This document shows positions 41,110 to 51,800 of a stretch of 64,000 nt of DNA, in pieces. The stretch lies in NCBI GenBank assembly GCA_008330645.1, contig VLTN01000003.1, positions 1 through 64,000 of the forward strand. The letters are read 5' to 3'. Numbering within the stretch: position 1 is the first letter of the stretch; every line of letters starts with the position of its first letter. Position numbers and translations under genes: made by a program. This stretch comes from Cafeteria roenbergensis (Eukaryota; Sar; Bigyra; Bicosoecida; Cafeteriaceae). The notes under the pieces were generated by a model. That model saw only the letters and a list, made by a program, of their open reading frames with translations. It searched no databases and was not told the DNA's origin.

Positions 41110-43896
41110 ATGGCCGCCCCCGAGCGCAGCGCCGATGGGTTCATGTCCAGCAAAAGCACGCGGCAGATGGTCATGGCCATGCCGCTGCCGGGGTTCGTGA
41201 AAAAAACGTGGGACATCCTGGACCGCGCCGAGCACCAGGACCTCGTGAGCTGGAGCCCTGCGGGTGACAGCATCCTGGTGCATCAGGTGAGGCTTGCTTT
41301 GCGCGAGCGCCGCGCCTGTTCGTCGGGTTGGCGGGGCTGGCCGCGCGCCGCTGCTGCCTTGTGACCGCGCACGCGCCGCCGGCGCCACTCCCGATCGCCC
41401 TGCTGTCCCCGGGCCGCCACCTTCGCCTTCCCCGCGCTGCCCTTCTCTCCGCCGTGCCCGCAGCCTGCGCGGTTCAGCAGTGAAATTCTTCCCAACTTCT
41501 TCAAGCACCGCAACTTCAGCTCGTTTGTGCGTCAACTCAACTTGTACTCCTTTCGCAAGACCGGTGACGACCCGTCCTGCCGCGAGTTCAGGCACCCCCT
41601 GTTCCGCCGGGACCGACCAGACTTGCTGCCTCAAATTCGCCGCCGCACGAGGAAGAAGGGCAAGGCCGGCGGTGACGACGGCTCCGAGCCGCACGATTCG
41701 CCAGGTTTTTCCAGCATGCCGGCCAGAGCCGATGCCACCCCTCAGGGCTGGCACGGCCACGACCGGTGGCAGGCTTCCCAAGGCCAGCCGCCTGCTGGTG
41801 GAGGCGGCCCCTCCCTGCGCGGGGGGCTTGGGTCCGGTATGCACTTCGCGTCGCGGCGAGACACGGTCGACGACGGCAGGGCGACAGGCAACAGGGGGAG
41901 CGGCGACGGCAACAACGGCGGCGACGACAGGACCAGTGGTGGCGTCGGCGGGGATGCCGACGACGACGACGACGACGGCGACGCCGCCACCGCAGACCGG
42001 GCTGGCGATGGCAGGGCGGGCCGCAGGGCTGGCGACGACCGGGGCGATCGCGCCGGCCACTCCGGCTGGCGCCAGGGGCATCACCACGGCGGACCCGCTC
42101 ACAGCGGCCACGACGCGGACAGCGACGACGACGACGGCGTGCACCACCGCTCCATGGAGCTGCACATGTCTGCAAGCGACGGCATCGAGGAGCTGCGGGA
42201 GGGTCGCAGGGACGCAGACCGCGTGCTCCGCCGCCTGGTCGCGCTCTCCCGGAGGCAGAACGAGATGGAGATGGAGATGCGGAACCTCAAGGTGCAGAAC
42301 GCGGAGATGCTTCGGGTCGCGGAGCACAGCCGCGCGCTGCAGGAGGAGCTGGAGCAGAGCCGCCAACGCATGTTCCTGCTGAAGCGCTCCATGCAGCGCC
42401 TCTACGTCCTCATCTGGCACATGTACGACGCGTTCAAGGCGGCGGTGGGCCCCGCGGGGATAGCCGACCGGCCCGAGCTCGCAGCAATCGCCAACGCGGC
42501 GGCCAACAGCGCCGGTTTGCAAGACTCCATGCCTGGGGCCAGAAGCGACGAGGCCTTCTCCAGGGACAGCCGAGCCGCCGCAGCGGCGGCGGCTGCTGTC
42601 GAGGCCGCCCTGGGTGGCGGCGTTGCCGGGGTGGCCCCTGGCGGCAACTCGTCCCCGGACGCCCTGCCCAGCGCGTCTCCCATCGCCACGGCGTCCGAGG
42701 CCAACGAGACTATGCCGCTCAGCTCGTTCTCCCGCGACGGCGCCTACCCTTTCCACGAGGCGCGACAGCATTGGCGCACGCTGAGCGGCCCCGGAAAGTC
42801 TCGGACGTCCATGTCGGCAGCTCAGGGCTACGGCAGGCTGCCTGGCAAGCGCGCTCGCAGCGGCGAGGACTCGGGGGACTCCGGCGACGCCCCGGACAAG
42901 CGGATGGCCTTGGGGGACCTCCACGGCTTCGGGTCGCCTCGGGCGTCCCCGCCGATGACGGACGTCATGGGGCCCCCTCCGCCGCCTGGGCCGGCCTCCG
43001 ACCTGTCGGCTCCCTCGGGGGGCATGTCCACCCCGTCGGCGACTTCTAGCGTGCCGATGCTCGTTCCCTACCCCGCGGCATCCAGCGCCCCCCTGGGCCG
43101 CTCGATCGACTCCAGGCGCTATGCCTCCAGCGCGCCCATGCCCGCCGCATCGGCGGCGTTGCCCGCTGCTGTGCACTCGCTGGGCCGCGCCGCGCTGTCG
43201 CTGGCGGACGACCAGCACGCCGTGATGTCCACCATCGCCACAACGGAGGACCGCGTCCGGAGCGCAGCGCTCGCCCTGCAGCTCAACCCTGCTCCCCAGG
43301 TGCTCAACGCCGCGTCTGTCCGCCTCGCCAGGGGTGGCGGTGGCGGTGGCGCTGGGGGATACGCGGGCCAGCAGCAGCGGTCCAGTTGGGCCTCGCCTGC
43401 CGAGCAACTGGCTCCCACGCCCACGGGCCCGCTGTCTTCGCCGGCTGGGCCCGTGACCCGTGAAGCCCTCCCGGTGACCTCAGCGCCGATGCTTGCACCC
43501 TCCTCTGGCTCGGCCGTGTCGCCTGACGCGCCGCAGGCCGCAGCACCAAGCTGGTCTGGCGCCCGGGCTCCGGCAAGCCTCTCGCTGTCCATCGGTCAGC
43601 CCCCGGCTGCCGCCGCGGGCGAGTACCCGACGTCGCTGGCCCGCAGCTTCAGCGGGGCGAGCCAGTCGAGCAACGCGGCGGGCGGCCAGGAGAACTACAC
43701 GGTGGCGCTGGCAGGGATCGGATTCGACGGCTTCGGCGCCCCAGAGCTGGAGCCGGCGCACCGGTCGATGCTGCGCAACGCCAGTGGGAGCGACGAAGCC
43801 AGGGACGCGCCGCCGGAAGACGACGACCTCGACGCGCTTTCCCTGGGCTCGCTTGGGTCGCTGGACGAGCCCGAGGACGACGGGGAAGCCGAGTGA
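41110..43896 (+). CDS. HSF: Heat-shock transcription factor (HSF)
   Basis: DNA-binding activator of heat-shock genes. Two exons join in phase 0: 41110-41286 and 41464-43896 (177-bp intron GTGAGG...CCCGCAG), giving 869 residues, long for the family. The winged-helix DNA-binding domain (about 24-120) begins PGFVKKTWDILD and continues SWSPAGDSILVHQ. The recognition helix is NFSSFVRQLNLYSFRKTG, and the domain ends REFRHPLFRRDRPDLLPQI. The intron falls inside this domain. A basic cluster (RRRTRKKGK) is a likely nuclear localisation signal. An Asp/Gly-rich linker is followed by a heptad region (about 255-345, LVALSRRQNEMEMEMRNLKV) matching the HR-A/B trimerisation zone. The C-terminal ~500 residues are Ala/Ser/Pro/Gly-rich and acidic at the end, as expected of an activation region. 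Confidence 0.93.
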
Positions 43897-44019
43897 TGCC
43901 TGCTTTGCGTGTCAGCGGGCCAGGCTGTCGCCAGGTGAGTGAATTCGATCGAAACTCAGAGCAACAGGAGGCAGCGGCAGCGCGCCGAGTACACTGCTGC
44001 TCTTGCCAGCGAAGGGCCC

Positions 44020-45456
44020 TCACGCGAGAAGCAGCCCCCCTAAAAGGAGGCCGAACACACCAGCAAGCGCAGCTGTCACGGTCGGGTCGCGAAGGGCAAA
44101 CGGCAGAGCAAAGTGCACGCTCTCCAGCGGGACGTGCGCGTGGCGCCGAGGGCCGCTGGCCAGGGCCCGGAAGTACGCGCTGTCTGGCGGCATCACGTTG
44201 GGTCGGGCCTGCGGGGACAGCAAGGTTGCCCTCCACCACCCACCCTCCGTCGTTGCCGCGCGCTGCCCCGGGTCGCCCTCATCGAAGGCGGTTCGCCACC
44301 GCTCCTCCGGCACCGGCTGGCCGTGATACTGCCGGCGCGTCGAGTCGGAGCCCGACACCGCGCCGCTCAGACCCACGTTGACGGGCGATGCCGATCGCGG
44401 AACTGCCGTCACGGCGAAAAGCGAGCCCGACACGAGCGCCTCCACCGCGTGGTCGTAGCAGAGCGGCGAACACCAAGAGCACCACTCGACCAGGTGGCCC
44501 AGGCCCGCGCCATCACCGGGACGCAGGGGCTCGCTGCCCGCAGCCCCGCCCGCGGCTGCCTGGCGGGGCTGAGCCGTCTGAGCCGCGAGCAGTCCCCGCA
44601 GCCGCCTCGCAAGCGTCGCGTCCATCGTCCACGCGAACGTCCGAACGACGGTGCGCGCCGTGGCTCGTCGCACGTCGACGCGGGCGGCCGCGGCTTGCTG
44701 GCTCGCCCCGTTCCCCGCCCCCACGATCTCGGCCTCCGCTGCCGAGACCGCAGGCGCAGTGGAGAGATCCTCCCAATCACCCATGTCTGAAAACAGCCCT
44801 GGCCTCAGCAGGGCCTGCGTCGTTCCCAGGCGGACACGCTCTGGTCGGCCAGAGCCCCACGGAACCCACTCTGCCCCCATGACCTCACGGTGCATATACG
44901 TGAGCGAGCTGACCACGTCATCGCTCAGCAGCGCGTCGTCCTCCACAACCACAACGAAGCGAGCCCACGGGAGGGAGGTTGCAAGCGCCAGACCGTGCAG
45001 CAAGTTCCGGCTGGACTCCAGCTTGGATCCGTGCACTCGAATCTCGGCCCCATTCGTGCTGCTGCCTGCCGCGGGGGTCGGCGCGTGCACGGCGCAGGGC
45101 CAAGCCAGCCCGTCCACGCGTTGCTCCGTCAAGCAGGCCTCCGTCGCGCGCACGGCAGCCGCTGTAGGCGCTCCTGAGCTGGTCTCCGCGACTTGGCGCA
45201 CTACACGGTTGGCAACTCCTTGTATGGCGGCAGCGGCTGCGTCGACGGTCGAATGGTTGCCCTCCGAGCAGCTCTGTGGCACCAAAAGCGGCCACTTTGC
45301 CCCACCCTGCGCCAGCAGCGCCTCGAGAGTGGCGCGCAGCGAGTGAATCCGGTTGTATGCCATCACAATGACCACAGTGTCCAGCGGGCCAGGCGCTGCG
45401 CTGCAAAGCCCGAAGCTTGCCGCCGCCGCCACCCATGCGAGCAGGCTCGGGCGCAT
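44020..45456 (-). CDS. Secretory-pathway glycosyltransferase, GT13 (MGAT1/POMGNT1)-like
   Basis: 478 residues from MRPSLLAWVAAAASFGLCSA, a clear signal peptide. The GT-A fold starts TVVIVMAYNRIHSLRATLEA, which resembles the VIACNR opening of MGAT1/POMGNT1. RFVVVVEDDALLSDDVVSSL carries the EDD metal/nucleotide-sugar motif; the expected acceptor-side region with several Cys/Trp (EWCSWCSPLCYDHAVEAL) follows. The protein ends in a hydrophobic segment (ALAGVFGLLLGGLLLA), so it is a type I membrane protein or lipid-anchored. That differs from the type II topology of animal MGAT1. The frame is open upstream to 45714, but the signal peptide at 45456 decides the start. GT family membership is inferred from motifs. 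Confidence 0.75.
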   Translation of the reverse strand: MRPSLLAWVAAAASFGLCSAAPGPLDTVVIVMAYNRIHSLRATLEALLAQGGAKWPLLVPQSCSEGNHSTVDAAAAAIQGVANRVVRQVAETSSGAPTAAAVRATEACLTEQRVDGLAWPCAVHAPTPAAGSSTNGAEIRVHGSKLESSRNLLHGLALATSLPWARFVVVVEDDALLSDDVVSSLTYMHREVMGAEWVPWGSGRPERVRLGTTQALLRPGLFSDMGDWEDLSTAPAVSAAEAEIVGAGNGASQQAAAARVDVRRATARTVVRTFAWTMDATLARRLRGLLAAQTAQPRQAAAGGAAGSEPLRPGDGAGLGHLVEWCSWCSPLCYDHAVEALVSGSLFAVTAVPRSASPVNVGLSGAVSGSDSTRRQYHGQPVPEERWRTAFDEGDPGQRAATTEGGWWRATLLSPQARPNVMPPDSAYFRALASGPRRHAHVPLESVHFALPFALRDPTVTAALAGVFGLLLGGLLLA

Positions 45457-45659
45457 GCCAGAGCCGGGCCGAAACGCAGAAGCCGCCGATGCCTCCCGGC
45501 TCCCGATGACGATGGCGTGGCCCTCTGCCTCTGTGCGGCGGCCTGGCGAGCGCCAGCGCGAGCAGGCGCAGCTCTGCTTGACAAGTGTTTCCCGAAACGC
45601 TCGCCTTGCCACCCAAGGCAGACGGGCGCAGCTGCCTTGGTGCTCATAGCCGGCGTGGC
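45457..45659. promoter_or_regulatory. Shared upstream region of glycosyltransferase and golgin genes
   Basis: A 203-bp interval between divergent starts of two Golgi-related genes. No motif is recognised. Confidence 0.35.
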
Positions 45660-48600
45660 ATGGCCGACGCGGCCGACCCGCCTGCGACGCCGCAGCCACA
45701 GCGCGGCCAAGCACTGACCAAGCAACAGTTGCTTGCGTACATCAAGAAGCAAAAAGCAGAGATCGCGCGACTCCGCGGCCTCGTGGATGCCAAGGAGGCC
45801 GCCCCGGACGGCGAGGAAAGCCGAGTCCCGGATGCTGCCCAAGGTGCCGCAGCCGCTGCTGCGACGGAGGAGCTGAAACCGGACAGCGAGCGAGTGGCCG
45901 CGCTGGAGCGCCAGCTCGAGGCTGTCAAGGCCCGCGCTCGCGAGGTTGTGGCCGACCGGGTGTCCAAAGCCCGACGACAGGCCGATGGCTTCAGGAAGCA
46001 GCACAGCGACGTTGCCCGGCAGCTGGACGAGACGATGATGCAGCTGGGCCAGGAGCGATCTGAAGCCGACAGGCTCCGGGCCGAGTTGGCTGCAGCCAGG
46101 CGAGCGCTCGAGGAGGCTTCCAGCGCAACCGCCGAGCCCGCAGCTGCGCTTGAGGGCCAAGCCGCCATGGAGTCGCAGCTGCTTGCTGCCCGAGAGCGTG
46201 CCGATGCAGCCGAGGGAACCCTGGCGGAGGCGGAGGCGCGTCGCATTGAATCAGAGGCCCGCCGTGCGGAGGCGGAGGCCGGTCGCGAGGCAGCTATCAG
46301 GGAGCTTGAGGCACTTCGCCACGCTGCTGATCCCAAAAATCAGGGAGTCGACAGCATGAATGCCGACGCGGCGTCGGAGGCATCGGAGCGGCTGCGCGGG
46401 GAGCTGTCCGAGAGCAAGGCGGAGTCGGAGCGGCTGAGCGGGGAGCTGTCCGAGAGCAAGGCGGAGTCGGAGCGGCTGAGCGGGGAGCTGTCCGAGAGCA
46501 AGGCGGAGTCGGAGCGGCTGAGCGGGGAGCTGTCCGAGAGCAAGGCGGAGTCGGAGCGGCTGAGCGGGGAGCTGTCCGAGAGCAAGGCGGAGTCGGAGCG
46601 GCTGCGCGGGGAGCTGTCCGAGAGCAAGGCGGAGTCGGAGCGGCTGAGCGGGGAGCTGTCCGAGAGCAAGGCGGAGTCGGAGCGGCTGAGCGGGGAGCTG
46701 TCCGAGAGCAAGGCGGAGTCGGAGCGGCTGAGCGGGGAGCTGTCCGAGAGCAAGGCGGAGTCGGAGCGGCTGAGCGGGGAGCTGTCCGAGAGCAAGGCGG
46801 AGTCGGAGCGGCTGAGCGGGGAGCTGTCCGAGAGCAAGGCGGAGTCGGAGCGGCTGAGCGGGGAGCTGTCCGAGAGCAAGGCGGAGTCGGAGCGGCTGAG
46901 CGGGGAGCTGTCCGAGAGCAAGGCGGAGTCGGAGCGGCTGCGCGGGGAGCTGTCCGAGAGCAAGGCGGAGTCGGAGCGGCTGAGCGGGGAGCTGTCCGAG
47001 AGCAAGGCGGAGTCGGAGCGGCTGAGCGGGGAGCTGTCCGAGAGCAAGGCGGAGTCGGAGCGGCTGAGCGGGGAGCTGTCCGAGAGCAAGGCGGAGTCGG
47101 AGCGGCTGAGCGGGGAGCTGTCCGAGAGCAAGGCGGAGTCGGAGCGGCTGAGCGGGGAGCTGTCCGAGAGCAAGGCGGAGTCGGAGCGGCTGCGCGGGGA
47201 GCTGTCTGAGAGCAAGGCGGAGTCGGAGCGGCTGAGCGGGGAGCTGTCCGAGAGCAAGGCGGAGTCGGAGCGAGCCCGCCTGCAAGCGGGGGAAGAGGTT
47301 GCTGAGGTGTCGAGGCGCGCCCAGGCTCGCGCCGACGAGCAGGCTGCCCTGGTAACCAAGTTGAGAGAGGCCTTCACTGTGGCCAGGGATGCGCAGCAGC
47401 GTGCGGAGGCCCTGGCCGCCGCGGCGGAAGAGCAGGCAATGACTGCCAGCCAGGCAGAGACGCAGGCAGTTGCGGCTGCCGCTCGCAACGATGCCGAGCG
47501 GTCAAGGCTGGCTGAGGAACTGGCGGCTGCCAGAGCCGCTGCCGAGGAGAGCTCTGCTGCACTTGCAGGGCAGCAAAAGCGTGCTGAGGCCGCAGAGGCG
47601 TCCGCGAAGGAGGCGCTTCGCGTCGCCGCCGCTGCCAAGAGGGTGGCAGCGCGCATGCGGGCCGAGGGACGCAAGCTGACCGAGCAAGCCGCCGCGAGCG
47701 AGGGCACGCCCAGCCCAGACGCAGCGAGCGACGCTGCAGCATTGACCGTGGTCCAAAAAGCGCTGGCTGATGCAGAGGCCCGCCTGCGATCCATGGAGGA
47801 CCGAGAGCGCGCTGCGGCGGCGTCTGCTGCGGCGCACAATGCCAAGGCCACGGAGCTGCAGGCCGAGCTGGATCAGCTCAAATCCGCCATCGCCGAGCGA
47901 GATTCGTGGCCAGTGTCGCGATCGCCGAGGCAGGTGCTCGGCTCGATTCTCGGCGGCCAGCGCGAAGGCTCGGTGCGCGGCGCTGGCCCGGACGGCTTTG
48001 GAGCCGGTCCATCCACGCCTCCGCGCACGACTGCTGGGCGGGCTGGCGCGGCTCTGGACACACCCGGGACAGCTGCTGCGACTCAGCTTGCGACCGACGC
48101 GCTCGCGGCAATCCGGAGCCCGCCGCTCGCTTCCCAGGGTCGCGACGAGCCGGCCAGTCCGCCTCTTCCTGGCTCGCCTGCCAGCGCCGGCTCAGCACAG
48201 TACGGATCACTGGAACAGGTGCTGCTGGAGGCCGGCCGTGAGGGCCAAGGCGGCGACTCGCGTGCTGGTGCGGAGGTCCCGAGCAGCGATGCACTGCTGC
48301 GCTTACGGTCGGACAACGAGCGCCTCAAGTCTCGAGTCGCTCAGCTGAGGCAGGCATTGGCCGTGCAGGAGGCGCAATCTCGCGGGGCGTCGCAGGCCGC
48401 GAAGATGGCCCCGCTGTACGCCAGCGCTGCCACCAGCCCGTCAGGCAGCCCGCACGGTGCCGCGGCCGCACGACCTGCGGACTCGGCACCGGCTTCGCCA
48501 GCGGGGCCGTCGCCGTCCCCGAACGCGCACTTGCAGCACCTGCGGCAAACGGTGCTGCACTTCGTCACGACGACCGAGGTGTCCGAGCGACGCCGCTTGC

Positions 48601-48722
48601 TCCCTGTGCTGGCTGCCCTCCTCGCGTTGACGCCCGAGGAGTCGAAGAAGATCAAGCAGCAGCTGGAGCCAGCGTCTGGTCTGGCGTCCGTAACGGGTGC
48701 GCTTGCCTCGTTTTGGCAATGA
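45660..48722 (+). CDS. GRIP-domain golgin-like coiled-coil protein
   Basis: A tether-type trans-Golgi coiled coil of 1020 residues from MADAADPPATPQPQRGQAL, single exon. The N-terminus has LTKQQLLAYIKKQKAEIARL, like the start of several golgins. Nearly continuous coiled coil follows, including 21 tandem copies of a 14-residue unit SERLSGELSESKAE (residues about 242-535). After a Pro/Ser-rich region comes a GRIP-like domain (about 955-1000): HLRQTVLHFV then ERRRLLPVLAALLALTPEES. In golgins this domain binds Arl1-GTP through a conserved Tyr at the first helix (YL-). Here the aligned residue is His, so Arl1 binding is uncertain. It is divergent from a Golgi-type glycosyltransferase and convergent with the ABCC gene. 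Confidence 0.8.
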   Translation: MADAADPPATPQPQRGQALTKQQLLAYIKKQKAEIARLRGLVDAKEAAPDGEESRVPDAAQGAAAAAATEELKPDSERVAALERQLEAVKARAREVVADRVSKARRQADGFRKQHSDVARQLDETMMQLGQERSEADRLRAELAAARRALEEASSATAEPAAALEGQAAMESQLLAARERADAAEGTLAEAEARRIESEARRAEAEAGREAAIRELEALRHAADPKNQGVDSMNADAASEASERLRGELSESKAESERLSGELSESKAESERLSGELSESKAESERLSGELSESKAESERLSGELSESKAESERLRGELSESKAESERLSGELSESKAESERLSGELSESKAESERLSGELSESKAESERLSGELSESKAESERLSGELSESKAESERLSGELSESKAESERLSGELSESKAESERLRGELSESKAESERLSGELSESKAESERLSGELSESKAESERLSGELSESKAESERLSGELSESKAESERLSGELSESKAESERLRGELSESKAESERLSGELSESKAESERARLQAGEEVAEVSRRAQARADEQAALVTKLREAFTVARDAQQRAEALAAAAEEQAMTASQAETQAVAAAARNDAERSRLAEELAAARAAAEESSAALAGQQKRAEAAEASAKEALRVAAAAKRVAARMRAEGRKLTEQAAASEGTPSPDAASDAAALTVVQKALADAEARLRSMEDRERAAAASAAAHNAKATELQAELDQLKSAIAERDSWPVSRSPRQVLGSILGGQREGSVRGAGPDGFGAGPSTPPRTTAGRAGAALDTPGTAAATQLATDALAAIRSPPLASQGRDEPASPPLPGSPASAGSAQYGSLEQVLLEAGREGQGGDSRAGAEVPSSDALLRLRSDNERLKSRVAQLRQALAVQEAQSRGASQAAKMAPLYASAATSPSGSPHGAAAARPADSAPASPAGPSPSPNAHLQHLRQTVLHFVTTTEVSERRRLLPVLAALLALTPEESKKIKQQLEPASGLASVTGALASFWQ
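46383..47264 (+). repeat. 21 tandem 42-bp coding repeats
   Basis: The unit encodes SERLSGELSESKAE. Units are almost identical in DNA. Units 1, 6, 14 and 20 carry Arg (CGC) instead of Ser (AGC) at the fifth position, and one unit has a silent TCC-to-TCT change near 47210. The length of 14 residues equals two heptads, so unit gain or loss keeps the coiled coil in register. Confidence 0.97.
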
Positions 48723-48831
48723 GTGACGCTGGCGTCGTGCAGCGAAGCGTGCAGTGGCCCAGGCGGATTCAGAACTCGCCGCTGGCACGCGCTTGGCACG
48801 TTTTATGCCGCTGGCACGCACTAGGCACTCT

Positions 48832-51800
48832 TCACGCAGGGAGCTCACGCTCGTGGCTGGCTCTGTAGTGCTCCATGAGCGCAAAGAGGCGCGAGGACGG
48901 GTCCCCCAGCAACTCTGCCGGCGGGCCTTGCTCGGCGGCCACGCCCTCGTGCATCACGACCACGCGGTCGAAGCGCGAGATGTGATCCAGCCGGTGACAG
49001 ATGGACACGACCGTTTGAGGCAGCCCAAACAGCACGTCGTGCACCCGCGTGTCCGCCCCTCTGTCAACTGAGCTTGTCGCCTCGTCAGCCAGCACCACGC
49101 CGCAGCCTAGCGTCCACGCCCTGGCCAAGCAGCGAGCCAGTCCGAGCAGCTGCGCCTCCCCCCGCGACAGCGACCCGCTCGACTCGAGTCGCTCATCGAG
49201 GTCGGGGAGTCTGGGAGCCAGTCCAACGACCCGCAGGGCTTCTCTGCACGTGTCGTCTGCCAGGTCGGAGGGGTCCTGGCCGAAGCCCATGACGTTTTCG
49301 CGAACAGAGGCTTCGAACACCGCCGCATCCTGCGACAGCGGCGCAAAGTGCCTCCTCGCTTCCCACGGCCCCTCTGGGAGCAGGGACCGCCCGGCAACAC
49401 GCACGTCCCCGGAGAACGCGTGCGTCTGCAGGATGGCTGCCAAGAGGGACGACTTGCCGGCTCCCGACCGGCCGACGACGGCCACCTTGCTCCCTGGCGG
49501 CAGGTCAATGCACACTCCGCGCAGCGCTGGCTCTGACGTCTCCTCATACTGGAGCCGCACGCTCGCGAGCTCCAGCCGCGCGCCCTTGCCCGAGCCCCGC
49601 GGGCCTCCGTTGGACGTGCCGGCTGTGCCCTTGCCGGAGCGACTCAACGCCGCCCAGGCGGGCAGCGAGTGGCGCCCTCCGGCCTTGCCCATGCCCAGAG
49701 CGGCCGCGGCTTCAGACACTCCTTCGTCGGCTAGCAAGGCCTCTGCTGCCGAGCCACCGCCGGCGGGCCCTACCTGCTTGCTGCAGCAGCCACACGCACG
49801 AGTGCACCACGAGCTTGGCCGCTCCTGTGGCAAGCCGTCCGCGGCTCTGCTCTCGTCAGGCAAGTCGATGAACTCGAACACCCGCTCGGCCGACACGAGA
49901 GCGAGCTCGAGCGACGCAAAGTTGCGTGTCACCCACAGCAGCCGGCTCGGTACCGACTGGGCCTGGGTGAGCAGGAAGCCAACGATGGCGACAGGAATGG
50001 CTCCTTCCAGCCGCGCAACGACCAGCATGACTGCCGTGGCGAGCACGATGACGCTGCCGAATACCTCCAGCCACACGGTGGCCCACTGCTCCACGGCCAT
50101 CAGCAGCATCGACCGCGTGATGTACGACATGGCCAGCACGCGGTGGCGGGCAAGGAACTTTGCGCCGGCCCCAAAGGCCCGCATGACGTGGGCACCGCCG
50201 GCAGTCTCGCCAAACAGCGAGAGCAGGGGGGAGTTGGAGGCCGAGCTCAGCCGCTGCAGGTCGCGAGCCGCGTGGCGGAACCGGAGCGCAAGCGCGTAGT
50301 ACGGCACCGCAAGCACGGCCATGGCAGCGAGAACCCAGGGGCTCCCCGCCGCGACAAGAATGGAAGCGCTGAGCAGACGCAAGACGTTGAACACGAAGGT
50401 GCGGACGTTGGTGGCCACCGAAAGGTCGACCTTCTGCATGTCCTTCACGGCTCGGTTGACGACGAGGCCCGACGGAGTGGCATCGAAGAAGGACTGCGAC
50501 GCGAGCAAGAGAGACGTCATCAGAGAGTCGTGCAGCCGCCTGGATGCAGAGAGGGAGCCCAGCACGCCGAGCAGCCACATGAGCGCAGCCAGGAGCACCG
50601 TCGCGCTCTGGAACAGAGAGTACACGACAGCGAAGCACTGCGCGTCGTGGGCGTCAGAGCAAATGCCGCTGAGAAACAGGCCACCGTCGAACGCGCCCGC
50701 CGACGCTGCGCCACCGGTGCCGCCAGGTGGGTCTGAGAGGGTCGCGTTGCCCTTGGCAGAGTTTACCCAGACCGTCAGGAACAAGTCCGACCCCAGCAGC
50801 GACACTTCCCGCACGACCAGCGCCAGCGCGTACGTCATCGCAAAGGCGGTGGGGCCGCACGCCGCGCAGTAGCGCCAGAAGACGCGCAGGCGAACAAAGC
50901 CAGCCTGGGAAGTCTCCTCGGCACCCTGGCCTCTGCCGGACACGGGGGCGGCAGTTCCCGAGCCGAGCTCCTTTGCGCCATCGGAGTCGGGCACCGCCGT
51001 GCTCCTCAAGACGTCTGCGGCGTACGCCATCCGGTCGGCGACGGCCTCGACCTGCGACGCGCTGCTGCTGCTGCTGCTGGTCAGCGCACCAGGCCGCGGC
51101 CGCTCGGGCGAGAGAAGCGTGTGTTCCGACGGCTCGTCGGGCTCGCTCGTGGAGGCAAGCACCTTCCCGTCGGCCGAAGCGCGCCCTCCAGGCGCTGCCC
51201 GACCGGCTGTGATCGTCCCCTTCGCGCTCGGGGCGGCGCGGCCCGCTGCGGCCGCGCCAACAGCGGCACCCGGAGTCGCCGCCGCGGGGCTCTCAAGCGT
51301 CGAGGCGCCATCGAGCCGCTCTGGCGCCTCACTCTCCAGGCGCAGAGAGGCGAGCTCCGCCCTGCTGATCACGCGCAAGCCGGACGCCCCGTCGCCGCCC
51401 TTGCCTGACTCGAGGAGGGCCACGGACACGGCCTCCGGGTGCCGCGCCAGCGACAGCAGGTTGGTGCCCATAACCACGACCACGCCCCGTCGCGCCATGA
51501 GGCCAAGCACGCATTGCTCCAGCACATGCCTCGCCACGGCTGCGTCCAGCGCAGCGAGCGGGTCGTCCAGCAGCACCACCTGGGCCTCAGAGTAGAGGGC
51601 GCGCGCAATGGCGATGCGGGCTCGCTGGCCGCCCGAGATGCTGATGCCCCGCTCGCCGATTTGCGTGTCCTCGCCCTTGGGAAAGAAGGCCATGTCGTCG
51701 CGGAGGGCGCAGGCGTCAACCACCCTGTCGAACCACTCGCGGCGGAACGGGCTGACAAAGGTGATGTTCTCGCGGACCGTGGCGTTGAGCAGCCAGGGCC

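Noticed and set aside
40606-43407. 933-codon open frame on the minus strand
   Set aside because: Antisense of the heat-shock factor; the RPA3 exons nearby lie in other minus-strand frames and account for the real coding there.
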